Shown: piece after piece, positions 1-7,387 of the stretch
Numbering within the stretch: the stretch's first letter is position 1
Layout: each line of letters opens with the position of its first letter
Assembly: GCA_964389525.1 (NCBI GenBank)
Contig: CAYMEX010000016.1
Span: 1-64,000, forward strand
Direction: 5' to 3'
From: JAFLTL01 sp964389525
Lineage (GTDB): Bacteria > Bacteroidota > Bacteroidia > Bacteroidales > Muribaculaceae
DNA: 64,000 nt
The notes under the pieces: model-generated
Seen by the model: only the letters and a program-made list of their open reading frames with translations
What the model was told of the DNA's origin: nothing
Databases searched by the model: none
Position numbers and translations under genes: made by a program

Positions 1-1
1 C

Positions 2-1276
2 CTCGCCACACGCCTCGACGAGCTGGGAGTGAACATACTCGGCACCTCGGCCGAAAACATCGACCGCGCCGAGGACCGCCACAAATTCTCGGCAATGCTC
101 GACCGTCTCGGCATCGACCAGCCCCGCTGGCGTGAGCTCACATCACTCGACGACATCAACAAGTTTATCGACGAGGTCGGTTTCCCGGTGCTTGTCCGTC
201 CGAGCTACGTGCTGTCGGGCGCAGCCATGAACGTCTGCTCCAACCATGAGGAGCTTGAGCGTTTCCTGCGTCTTGCCGCCAACGTCTCGCCTCAGCATCC
301 TGTAGTGGTGACAGAGTTCATCCAGCACGCCAAGGAGATCGAGATGGACGCCGTGGCCCAGAACGGCGAGATCAAGGCTTACGCCATATCGGAGCACATA
401 GAGTTTGCAGGCGTGCACTCGGGCGACGCCACCATCCAGTTCCCGCCACAGAAACTATACGTCGAGACCATGCGACGCATAAAGAAAGTATCGTCGCAGA
501 TTGCCAAGGCACTCAATATCACCGGTCCTTTCAACATTCAGTATCTGGCCAAGAACAACGAAATAAAGGTGATCGAGTGCAACCTGCGTGCGTCGCGCAG
601 CTTCCCGTTTGTGTCGAAGGTGCTCAAACTCAACTTCATCGACATTGCCACAAAGGCCATGCTCGGCATAGAGGTCGAGAAGCCGCATAAAAACATCTTC
701 GACCTCGACTACGTCGGCATCAAGGCCTCGCAGTTCAGCTTCTCGCGTCTGCAGGGAGCCGACCCGGTGCTTGGCGTCGACATGGCGTCGACAGGCGAGG
801 TCGGATGTATCGGAGTCGACACCAACGAGGCGATACTCAAATCGATGCTGTCGGTCGGCTATACAGTGCCCCGTAAAGCGGTGCTTCTCTCGACCGGTTC
901 GCCGAAACAGAAGATCGACATGCTCGACGCCGCACACATGCTGCACGACAAGGGCTACCGCATCTATGCCACCGGCGGAACACACCAGTTCCTCACCGAC
1001 AACGGCATACCGTCGGTAAGAGTCTACTGGCCGAGTCAGAGCGACTGCCAGCCTCAGGCTATCGATCTGCTGCACGACAAAGAGATAGATCTTGTCGTCA
1101 ACATCCCCAAGAACCTGACTTCTACCGAGCTCAGCAACGGATACAAGATACGCCGTGCGGCTATCGACCTCAACGTGCCCCTGCTCACCAACGCGCGTCT
1201 TGCCTCGGCATTCATCCAGGCCTTTACCACTCTCCCGCTCGACAACATCGAAATAAAATCGTGGGATGAATACTAA
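2..1276 (+). CDS. carB: Carbamoyl-phosphate synthase large subunit, C-terminal part (truncated by window edge)
   Basis: The large subunit of carbamoyl-phosphate synthase makes carbamoyl phosphate from ammonia (supplied by CarA), bicarbonate and ATP, for pyrimidine and arginine synthesis in the cytoplasm. About 424 of the usual ~1070 residues are visible. The frame is open from base 2 with no start, so the gene begins upstream; the in-frame GTG at 29 is internal. Seen: the second ATP-grasp domain, with GTSAENIDRAEDR near its start and IECNLRASRSFPFVSK, then a C-terminal MGS-like regulatory domain (LLSTGSPKQK, YATGGTHQFL). The stop overlaps surE by 11 bases, so the two are probably cotranscribed. 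Identification is secure. Confidence 0.95.
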   Translation, partial: LATRLDELGVNILGTSAENIDRAEDRHKFSAMLDRLGIDQPRWRELTSLDDINKFIDEVGFPVLVRPSYVLSGAAMNVCSNHEELERFLRLAANVSPQHPVVVTEFIQHAKEIEMDAVAQNGEIKAYAISEHIEFAGVHSGDATIQFPPQKLYVETMRRIKKVSSQIAKALNITGPFNIQYLAKNNEIKVIECNLRASRSFPFVSKVLKLNFIDIATKAMLGIEVEKPHKNIFDLDYVGIKASQFSFSRLQGADPVLGVDMASTGEVGCIGVDTNEAILKSMLSVGYTVPRKAVLLSTGSPKQKIDMLDAAHMLHDKGYRIYATGGTHQFLTDNGIPSVRVYWPSQSDCQPQAIDLLHDKEIDLVVNIPKNLTSTELSNGYKIRRAAIDLNVPLLTNARLASAFIQAFTTLPLDNIEIKSWDEY

Positions 1277-2048
1277 ACGTCCTGTCATACTTGTCACCAA
1301 CGACGACGGCGTCACGGCGCCAGGCATACACCGGCTCGTAGAGGCGCTACCCGACGACGCCGACATATATGTCGTGGCACCCGACGGCCCGCGCTCAGCC
1401 CAGTCGTCGGCGCTCACGATGACCAATCCGCTCCGCATACACCGTCACCCCGAGATGGAGCCGGCCGGGCGCAGCGAGCACTGGATGTCGGTGAACGGCA
1501 CGCCGGTCGATTGCGTCAAGCTGGCAATGCACGCCATACTCCCCCGCATACCCGATATCTGTCTGGCCGGTATCAACCACGGTTCAAACGCCGGCAACTC
1601 AATAATCTACTCGGGCACAATGGGCGCGGTGATCGAGGCCTGTACGCTCGGCATCCCGTCGGTAGGATATTCGCTGCTCGACCACTCGATGGACGCTGAC
1701 TTCAGCAAAACCCTGCCACTGATCAAGGATATCACCGATAAGGTGCTTGCCCACGGTCTGCCCGACAACATCTGCCTGAATGTCAATTTCCCGTCAAAGA
1801 CCGAGATCCTTGGCGTCAAGACCGTCTCTGCCGCCCAGAGCCACTGGACCGACGAATACAAGGAATATACCGATCCAAACGGCCATAAGTTCTACCTCAT
1901 CACCGGAGATCTCATCAACGACAACCCCGATGACGACGGTACCGATCTTTACTGGCTGCCACGCGGATACGCGACGGTAGTGCCTGTGACGCCCGACCAG
2001 TCGAGACCCGACATGATACCGTGTGTCAGAGACATTCTCGGCCAGTGA
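1266..2048 (+). CDS. surE: 5'/3'-nucleotidase SurE
   Basis: SurE is a metal-dependent survival protein that removes phosphate from nucleoside 5'- and 3'-monophosphates in the cytoplasm. The protein has 260 residues, the normal length. The diagnostic NDDG metal-binding motif is at residues 12-15, and the second family signature (GINHGSNAGNSIIYSGT) lies near residue 103. The ATG at 1266 overlaps the end of carB by 11 bases, consistent with translational coupling. The gene is followed by a separately promoted tRNA-Arg gene. Confidence 0.95.
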   Translation: MNTKRPVILVTNDDGVTAPGIHRLVEALPDDADIYVVAPDGPRSAQSSALTMTNPLRIHRHPEMEPAGRSEHWMSVNGTPVDCVKLAMHAILPRIPDICLAGINHGSNAGNSIIYSGTMGAVIEACTLGIPSVGYSLLDHSMDADFSKTLPLIKDITDKVLAHGLPDNICLNVNFPSKTEILGVKTVSAAQSHWTDEYKEYTDPNGHKFYLITGDLINDNPDDDGTDLYWLPRGYATVVPVTPDQSRPDMIPCVRDILGQ

Positions 2049-2052
2049 AACA

Positions 2053-2084
2053 TTTGCACAATTCACCGTTTTGCAGTATATTTG
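2053..2084 (+). promoter_or_regulatory. Promoter of tRNA-Arg (Bacteroidetes type)
   Basis: TTTG at 2053-2056 and TATATTTG at 2077-2084 are separated by exactly 20 bases. This matches the Bacteroidetes primary-sigma consensus (-33 TTTG, -7 TAnnTTTG). It lies 17 bases before the mature tRNA and just after the surE stop. Confidence 0.85.
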
Positions 2085-2100
2085 TGCCGCAAAACGGAAT

Positions 2101-2172
2101 GCCCTGGTAGTTCAACGGATAGAATAGAAGTTTCCTAAACTTTAGATAGCAGTTCGATTCTGCTCCGGGGTA
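2101..2172 (+). tRNA. tRNA-Arg (anticodon CCT)
   Basis: I folded this by hand into a full cloverleaf. The acceptor stem is GCCCTGG/CCGGGGT with two G-T pairs. The D stem is GTTC/GAAT. The anticodon stem is GAAGT/ACTTT around the loop TTCCTAA, giving anticodon CCT, which reads AGG (arginine). The T stem is AGCAG/CTGCT with loop TTCGATT. The length is 72 nt and no CCA is encoded. A restriction-modification module starts about 135 bases downstream. Confidence 0.93.
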
Positions 2173-2175
2173 CAC

Positions 2176-2216
2176 AAATTGGAGAGCCCTGTTATAGAGT
2201 TCTCCAATTTTATTTT
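2176..2216 (+). terminator. Terminator after tRNA-Arg
   Basis: The inverted repeat AAATTGGAGA (2176-2185) / TCTCCAATTT (2201-2210) has a 15-base loop and is followed by TATTTT. It lies 4 bases after the tRNA and fits a factor-independent terminator. Confidence 0.8.
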
Positions 2217-2242
2217 CACTGTATATATGACAAGATTTTTAA

Positions 2243-2250
2243 TAACTTTG
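2243..2250 (+). promoter_or_regulatory. Candidate -7 element for the restriction-modification genes
   Basis: TAACTTTG matches TAnnTTTG, 56 bases before the ATG at 2307. No good -33 TTTG lies at the right spacing, so only the -7 box is supported. Confidence 0.45.
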
Positions 2251-2306
2251 TAGTTAAGATCTGTCAGACGATTGTATCTGCCTGTTACAAACCTTAATTT
2301 TACAAG

Positions 2307-2972
2307 ATGAAAAAAGTCCTTACAATCAAGTCACTTATCAGGGAAGCAGAACAATTCTGTATGATCAATTCAGGTGTTTATAGAGCTGAATTGTTTGGTA
2401 TAACAGACGGCAAAGCTGTGGGTACATTTGTTGAGCACCTGTTTAAGGACTATCTTTCAGAGCGATATGACCTGACAGTCGGCAACTCTGCCAACGGTTT
2501 AGATCTGCCGTCTGTCAATACGGACATTAAGGTCACTTCGATCAAGCAACCACAATCAAGTTGCCCATTTAAAGATAGTAAGCAAAAGATATTTGGTCTT
2601 GGTTATAACCTACTCGTCTTTGTCTATAAAAAGCATGACAATCCAAAGACAAAAACGGGCATGCTGGATTTTGTTTCATGCAGTTTTATTGATAAAAGCC
2701 GTACTGCCGATTTTCAGACCACAACCGGACTTCGTGCCATAATATCAAATCAGGGAAACCAAGATGACATTTTTGCATTCCTGACAGAACATCATATTCC
2801 AAGCGACGAAGTCACACTATATCAAATGGCTGCTGAAATTCTTAATAACCCACCTCAAATCGGATATCTAACGATTTCCAATGCTCTGCAATGGAGATTA
2901 CAATACGGACGAATTGTATCTCTGACCGACGATATCAGCGGGATTGAACAGATAATCAAAATCTCCAAATGA
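2307..2972 (+). CDS. Probable type II restriction endonuclease (PD-(D/E)XK-like)
   Basis: A 221-residue protein immediately upstream of, and overlapping by 4 bases (ATGA), an N6-adenine DNA methyltransferase. Position, length and motifs fit the nuclease partner of a type II system. Seen: Glu43 in a helix-like segment (FVEHLFKDYL), then Asp66 and Asp73-Ile-Lys75 in DLPSVNTDIKVTS, compatible with a PD-(D/E)XK active site. The composition is markedly more AT-rich than the flanking carB-surE and NfeD genes, suggesting transfer. I cannot assign a recognition sequence or subfamily. The nuclease role is inferred from partner and motif, not from a recognised family name. Confidence 0.7.
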   Translation: MKKVLTIKSLIREAEQFCMINSGVYRAELFGITDGKAVGTFVEHLFKDYLSERYDLTVGNSANGLDLPSVNTDIKVTSIKQPQSSCPFKDSKQKIFGLGYNLLVFVYKKHDNPKTKTGMLDFVSCSFIDKSRTADFQTTTGLRAIISNQGNQDDIFAFLTEHHIPSDEVTLYQMAAEILNNPPQIGYLTISNALQWRLQYGRIVSLTDDISGIEQIIKISK

Positions 2973-4630
2973 ACGATCTATTCAATAAGATCAGTAAGGT
3001 ATCTTACACTGATGCCAATTCTTTAATAAGACAAGTCTGTGGAATTGTCGATTATTTTTCATGCGAAAACGAGAAGGACGAATTTATAGATCGGTATAAT
3101 GACAATCAGCAAATTGTATGCGAAGACAGGGTCTCATATGGCGACTGGCAAACTCCAAAAACATTGGCCGAGAAGATCTGTCAAAACCACTTATCTAATT
3201 TTGGCGAACCCGACATTGTCATAGAACCCACATGTGGGCTTGGATCTTTTGTATTTTCAGCGTTAGAATTGTTCTCAAAAATCTCTGAAATACACGCATT
3301 AGAGATTAATCGTGAATATACACAAGCACTGAAATTAAGAATACTTTTAGACGCATTAAACAATCAATCCAACAGGTATCCTGATATCTATATCCATAAT
3401 ACCGATTTTTTTGAATTTGACTTTTCATCAATAATCCAAAAAGCCAAAAATGAAAAGTTGAATCTTGCTATTATCGGTAATCCCCCATGGGTGACCAACA
3501 GTATCCAAGGCAAGAACAATTCACAGAATATCCCTTTTAAACATAACAATTATGGACTAAAAGGAATTGATGCCATTACCGGGAGAAGCAATTTTGATAT
3601 CAGTGAATATATCACACTCAATTTGCTCGGTTTATCTCACCATAACAAGGGCGGTATTTCCTTCCTACTCAAAAATTCGGTCATACGAAATATATTGTCG
3701 AAACAAAAACCAAAGCCTCTCAATATAGGTCATATCGAGCAGAAACTAATCAATGCATCGGTCGAATTTAACGTTTCAGTGGATGCATCGTGTTTCTGTG
3801 CGCAATTTAATTGTGTACCATCAACACTTTGCAGTATAAGAAATTTTTACGACAATACATATATCCGCGAATATGGCTGGATTGGCAACTGTTTCGTGTC
3901 TGATACAGCACAATATCACCGATATTCAAAATACGACAATCACTCTTCATATGTCTGGCGCTCGGGGATCAAACATGATTGTGCATCAGTTTTAGAACTG
4001 ACATTAGTCGACGGAGTGTACGTGAATGGAGCCGGCGAGACCGTACAAATAGAAGAAGATATGATTTATCCATTGCTAAAGAGTTCTGATATCAGTAACT
4101 ACCAAGCAGGCCAATTCAGAAAATTCGTAATTGTGCCTCAACGCAAAGCAAATGAAGACACTTCGTCTATGAAGCATACCCACCCTTTGACCTACTCCTA
4201 CCTTATGAAACATGAAAGCGCATTCTCAAAACGTAAGAGCACAATATACAAAGGGAAAAATAAATTCAGCATATTTGGTATCGGCGATTATTCATTTAAG
4301 CCCTATAAAATCGTTGTTTCGTCATTATACAAGATTATCAATTTCATAGTGGTCTCACCGTACAAGGGGAAACCCATTATGGTTGACGACACATGCTACC
4401 AGCTTGATTTTGATACTATTGAAGAAGCAGATTGCATCTTTAAAGCCCTTAACAGTACAGAGATACAATCTCTTTTAAAATCTTTGATATTTATGGATTC
4501 CAAAAGAGTTGTAACCAAAAACCTTCTGATGAGGCTTGATTTGGTGCAACTCTGCAATACTAAAGGAATTACACTGAGCACTAATCGATTTAATCAATGT
4601 TTTACTCAACAGTTACCACTTTTTGATTGA
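2969..4630 (+). CDS. DNA adenine-N6 methyltransferase of a type II restriction-modification system
   Basis: A 553-residue S-adenosylmethionine-dependent DNA methyltransferase, presumably protecting host DNA from the upstream nuclease. Motifs in order: a GDWQTP motif-X-like segment at residues 58-63, motif I IEPTCGLGSF at 85-94 (SAM binding), an acidic EIN at 112-114, NTDFFEFD at 144-151, and catalytic motif IV NPPW at 171-174. The remaining ~380 residues are probably the target-recognition part. The start overlaps the nuclease stop (ATGA). The gene is AT-rich like its partner, and no controller gene is visible. A fused single-chain type IIG enzyme is unlikely because the nuclease candidate is separate. 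Confidence 0.88.
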   Translation: MNDLFNKISKVSYTDANSLIRQVCGIVDYFSCENEKDEFIDRYNDNQQIVCEDRVSYGDWQTPKTLAEKICQNHLSNFGEPDIVIEPTCGLGSFVFSALELFSKISEIHALEINREYTQALKLRILLDALNNQSNRYPDIYIHNTDFFEFDFSSIIQKAKNEKLNLAIIGNPPWVTNSIQGKNNSQNIPFKHNNYGLKGIDAITGRSNFDISEYITLNLLGLSHHNKGGISFLLKNSVIRNILSKQKPKPLNIGHIEQKLINASVEFNVSVDASCFCAQFNCVPSTLCSIRNFYDNTYIREYGWIGNCFVSDTAQYHRYSKYDNHSSYVWRSGIKHDCASVLELTLVDGVYVNGAGETVQIEEDMIYPLLKSSDISNYQAGQFRKFVIVPQRKANEDTSSMKHTHPLTYSYLMKHESAFSKRKSTIYKGKNKFSIFGIGDYSFKPYKIVVSSLYKIINFIVVSPYKGKPIMVDDTCYQLDFDTIEEADCIFKALNSTEIQSLLKSLIFMDSKRVVTKNLLMRLDLVQLCNTKGITLSTNRFNQCFTQQLPLFD

Positions 4631-4714
4631 TTTACATAAATGAAGCCTTAAATTGTTGTTTTCCGATTTTTTATGTGGAATTCCGGAAAATGGCAATGAA
4701 ATGGCCATTTTGAC

Positions 4715-4745
4715 ATTGTTTTTTATTCTCATTTGTGTAATTTTG
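4715..4745 (+). promoter_or_regulatory. Promoter of the NfeD-SPFH operon
   Basis: ATTG at 4715-4718 and TAATTTTG at 4738-4745 are spaced 19 bases apart, matching the Bacteroidetes promoter form. The predicted start is about 22 bases before the ATG at 4775, which supports that start rather than upstream in-frame codons. Confidence 0.7.
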
Positions 4746-4774
4746 GGAATTATCACTTAAAAAGATCTCGCATA

Positions 4775-5215
4775 ATGTGGACTATATGGCTTATCGGTGC
4801 TATCGTCTGCGGCGTTATTGAGCTGCTGACGCAGTCGGTGTGGACACTGTGCCTCTCAGTGGGCTGTGTCGTCGCTCTTGTGGCATGTGTGTTCGGTGTC
4901 AGTCTTCCAGTTCAGCTCATTCTGCTGGCCGCAGGTGTGCTGGTGATGTTCTTCCTGGCTCACAGATACATGAACCGACTGCGCAAAACGGCATCGGCCC
5001 TTGAACCGCAGGAAATGTCGAGCAACATGGACGCTCTGATCGGTCGTGTCGGACGCGTGACCGACGAGATCGCCCCCGGGCATCTCGGGCGCGTGCAGAT
5101 CGACGGCGACAGCTGGCAGGCCCGCGCACACCATGAGTCGGAATCATTCAGCCGCGGCGATCAGGTCAAGGTTCTGTCCTACGATTCAATCATCATCACA
5201 GTTACGAAAATCTAA
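4775..5215 (+). CDS. NfeD family membrane protein
   Basis: NfeD-like proteins pair with SPFH (stomatin/flotillin-type) proteins and are thought to act in membrane-domain organisation. The 146-residue protein has two or three hydrophobic segments in residues 1-60, then a soluble C-terminal part (MDALIGRVGRVTDEI, DGDSWQARA) typical of the NfeD C-terminal OB fold. The frame is open 14 codons further upstream, but the promoter at 4715-4745 places the start at ATG 4775. The SPFH gene follows after 14 bases, the classic NfeD-SPFH operon. This is the short NfeD form without the ClpP-like protease domain. Confidence 0.88.
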   Translation: MWTIWLIGAIVCGVIELLTQSVWTLCLSVGCVVALVACVFGVSLPVQLILLAAGVLVMFFLAHRYMNRLRKTASALEPQEMSSNMDALIGRVGRVTDEIAPGHLGRVQIDGDSWQARAHHESESFSRGDQVKVLSYDSIIITVTKI

Positions 5216-5229
5216 AACAAATTTCTCAT

Positions 5230-6213
5230 ATGGATACATCGATCGTTATAGCGATTCTGATCGTTGCAGTCGCAATCTTCGTGATATGCGCCGGAGTGAA
5301 AGTCGTGCCACAGTCAGAGACACGCGTTGTCGAGCGCCTCGGACGCTTCCACAGTGTGCTCTCTCCGGGACTGAACATCATCGTCCCGTTTATCGACAAA
5401 CCCAAAGTCGTCTACACCCGCCGCATCGAAAGCGGACTCAACGGCCGGCAGATCGTCAGGATGACCGCCACAAGCGCGATCGATCTGCGCGAACAGGTTT
5501 ATGATTTCCCCTCGCAGCAGGTCATCACCCGCGATAATGTTACAACCGAAATCAACGCGCTGCTCTACTTCCAGATCGTCGATCCGAAGAAGGCCGTGTA
5601 TGAGATCGACAACCTGCCGAATGCGATCGAGAAACTCACTCAGACCTCACTCAGAAACGTGATCGGCGAACTCGAGCTTGACGAGACACTCACATCGCGC
5701 GACACAATCAACTCGAAGCTTCAGGGCATTCTCGACGACGCCACCAACAAGTGGGGCGTGAAGGTCAACCGTGTGGAGCTTCAGGATATCACTCCCCCGC
5801 AGAGCGTGCGCATAGCGATGGAGAAGCAGATGCAGGCCGAGCGCAACCGTCGCGCAGAGATACTGAACGCCGAGGGTGAGAAACAGTCGCTCATACTGCG
5901 AAGCGAGGGCGAAAAGATGTCGCGCATCAATCAGGCCGAGGCTCAGAAGCAGTCGCAGATACTCAAGGCCGAGGGTGAATCGCGTGCAAAGATACAGCTT
6001 GCCGAAGCCGAGGCCGAGGCCATACGCCGTGTCGCCGAAGCCGTGCAGGCTACACAGACCGATCCTGCCACATATCTGCTCGCGATGAAATATATCGAGA
6101 CGCTGAAAGAAATGACCTCCGGTCAGGACAACAAGACCGTCTATATTCCCTACGAGGCTTCGTCGGTGCTCTCGTCGATCGGCAGCATCAAAAACCTCTT
6201 CAACGCAAAATAA
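5230..6213 (+). CDS. SPFH/band-7 domain protein (stomatin/QmcA-like)
   Basis: A 327-residue membrane-anchored scaffold of the SPFH superfamily. Seen: an N-terminal transmembrane helix (about residues 5-22), then the band-7 signature (VPQSETRVVERLGRFHSVLSPG), the conserved VTRDNVTTEINA-type strand and LQDITPP. A long charged coiled coil (about 195-265) rich in EGEKQS and AEAEA repeats is typical of stomatin-like oligomers. It follows the NfeD gene by 14 bases and is probably cotranscribed. The exact physiological role in Bacteroidales is not known to me. Confidence 0.9.
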   Translation: MDTSIVIAILIVAVAIFVICAGVKVVPQSETRVVERLGRFHSVLSPGLNIIVPFIDKPKVVYTRRIESGLNGRQIVRMTATSAIDLREQVYDFPSQQVITRDNVTTEINALLYFQIVDPKKAVYEIDNLPNAIEKLTQTSLRNVIGELELDETLTSRDTINSKLQGILDDATNKWGVKVNRVELQDITPPQSVRIAMEKQMQAERNRRAEILNAEGEKQSLILRSEGEKMSRINQAEAQKQSQILKAEGESRAKIQLAEAEAEAIRRVAEAVQATQTDPATYLLAMKYIETLKEMTSGQDNKTVYIPYEASSVLSSIGSIKNLFNAK

Positions 6214-6233
6214 AGACAGTCAACACACAATTA

Positions 6234-6277
6234 TCATAACCGGCAAACCGGCTTGATGACCGATTTGTCGGTTATGA
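6234..6277 (+). terminator. Long hairpin after the SPFH gene
   Basis: An 18-base-pair stem (one mismatch, one G-T) with loop CTTGATGA, beginning TCATAACCG and ending CGGTTATGA. It starts 20 bases after the SPFH stop. There is no T-run directly after it (a T-run appears at about 6294), so it may be a processing or stability structure rather than a simple terminator. Confidence 0.6.
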
Positions 6278-6355
6278 TACAATACATTTAGATTTTTTTG
6301 AGTTCTTGAATTAATACTATCCGGATTATATGAATGGTTGGCTATTTCGACAAAA

Positions 6356-6387
6356 TTTGTGCGATTGAACAATAAATCATATATTTG
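6356..6387 (+). promoter_or_regulatory. Promoter of the small unknown gene
   Basis: TTTG at 6356-6359, 20 bases, then TATATTTG at 6380-6387: a full match to the Bacteroidetes consensus. It covers the upstream in-frame TTG at 6385 and so fixes the downstream start at ATG 6424. Confidence 0.85.
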
Positions 6388-6423
6388 CGTTGTAAATCCA
6401 GCAACAACTACTATCGTTTAGTC

Positions 6424-6615
6424 ATGGGAAGTCTTTTAAATACATCAAAAAAAGTCACAGCATCGGCATCTCGGTATTATTCTGTGCGCAAGCAACAGAG
6501 CTGGCATTGCATAGAAGATCGTCGGGATCGCCGCTCATCTAAAATCGGTCAGGGCTACAAAGTGAATCCTGAAGATTACAGCCACACAAATCCGGCCACA
6601 ATTATTATTCCGTGA
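6424..6615 (+). CDS. Small protein of unknown function (63 aa)
   Basis: Not recognised. A 63-residue, basic, polar protein (MGSLLNTSKKVTASASRYYS, then a CIEDRRDRRSSK patch, ending in NPATIIIP). It has its own consensus promoter 37 bases upstream, which is the main support that it is real. Its stop overlaps a GTG codon of the next open frame (GTGA at 6612-6615), and a perfect hairpin follows 35 bases later. The region is AT-rich. It could be the partner of the next gene. No signal peptide or transmembrane segment is seen. Confidence 0.6.
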   Translation: MGSLLNTSKKVTASASRYYSVRKQQSWHCIEDRRDRRSSKIGQGYKVNPEDYSHTNPATIIIP

Positions 6616-7184
6616 AACAATTAACAGAAAGACATATCAGATATGTACAGAAAGAGCCATCTTTTGATGGCTCTTTTGATATTTGCTTTACATATGTTTT
6701 TTTCATTAGATTTACCGACCATAGGACAAGCAAACTCTGCCGCTTGAAATATGTAGCAAGAGCAGAGAAAATAAATGAGATTTTCGCCATAAAATTTTAC
6801 GCAAGTAGAGACAGAAAGAGCCAATACAACAAATATAGTCTTGCTCACGGACAACTTGATGTCAAATCCGTATTCTCAATATTTGACACATGTCTATGGA
6901 TCATGAGAGAAATAATTAAGGCATTTCCAAACTCATCATTTGTCTTTAAGGCATCAGAGGCCTATGACCCTCACACCCGCCGGGAAGAGGACGAGTATGA
7001 AAACCAACGATTTCGTATCTATCGCAGTTTTCTTAGTAAAAAAGTAGGTACGCAGTTATTTACTCACTACCATTTTCCGGAAAACAGCATATATCTTTTA
7101 GTAAGAAAAAGCGATACAGAAGACGATGATGCCAAGAAGGACAGACTGATGCACACACTGAAACGGAGGTTCGGGCTTGTCTAA
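6612..7184 (+). CDS. Unknown protein, possible Bacteroidetes-specific family (start uncertain)
   Basis: An open frame of up to 190 codons. The central and C-terminal parts look like real protein (FAIKFYASRDR, an FDTCLWIMREIIKAFP helix, then QRFRIYRSFLSKK and FPENSIYLLVRK). The arrangement resembles small Bacteroidetes hypothetical proteins I recall only vaguely. No in-frame ATG exists before residue ~97. The frame can begin at GTG 6612, overlapping the previous stop, but its first codons then cross the hairpin at 6651-6677. Alternatively an ATG at 6694, followed by seven T's, is one base out of register with this frame. Function unknown. Confidence 0.55.
   Translation: MKQLTERHIRYVQKEPSFDGSFDICFTYVFFIRFTDHRTSKLCRLKYVARAEKINEIFAIKFYASRDRKSQYNKYSLAHGQLDVKSVFSIFDTCLWIMREIIKAFPNSSFVFKASEAYDPHTRREEDEYENQRFRIYRSFLSKKVGTQLFTHYHFPENSIYLLVRKSDTEDDDAKKDRLMHTLKRRFGLV
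6651..6677 (+). terminator. Perfect hairpin between the two unknown genes
   Basis: AAAGAGCCATC (6651-6661), loop TTTT, GATGGCTCTTT (6666-6676), then another T. The 11-bp stem with T-rich 3' side has the form of an intrinsic terminator in either direction. It lies inside the first codons of the longer version of the downstream frame. Confidence 0.7.
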
Positions 7185-7303
7185 ACTTTTTCCATACATT
7201 GTATATAGATAATTATCAGCCTAATACATGCACAATATCATTTTTTTCGTCTTATGTATCAAAAAAGAGGCAATCTTATGTGTCAAATTCCATTTTATTA
7301 TCA

Positions 7304-7311
7304 TATATTTG
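7304..7311 (+). promoter_or_regulatory. -7 element upstream of gdhA
   Basis: TATATTTG matches TAnnTTTG, about 77 bases before the ATG at 7388. No clear -33 box. The 7185-7303 stretch is AT-rich and otherwise featureless to my eye. Confidence 0.55.
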
Positions 7312-7387
7312 CAACAAATATTAAATGTAAAACTTGGTTCACTTAAAGTTTGCAGGTTTTCCAATAGTTAAACATAAAAATCGTCAG

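Noticed and set aside
455..1438. A 327-codon minus-strand open frame over carB and surE
   Set aside because: It lies antisense to two clear enzymes, has biased composition and no family features; it is a shadow of codon bias.
4631..4774. Possible attachment-site repeat of tRNA-Arg at the far end of the restriction-modification module
   Set aside because: No stretch matching the tRNA 3' end (TTCGATTCTGCTCCGG) occurs in this gap, and no integrase gene is present.
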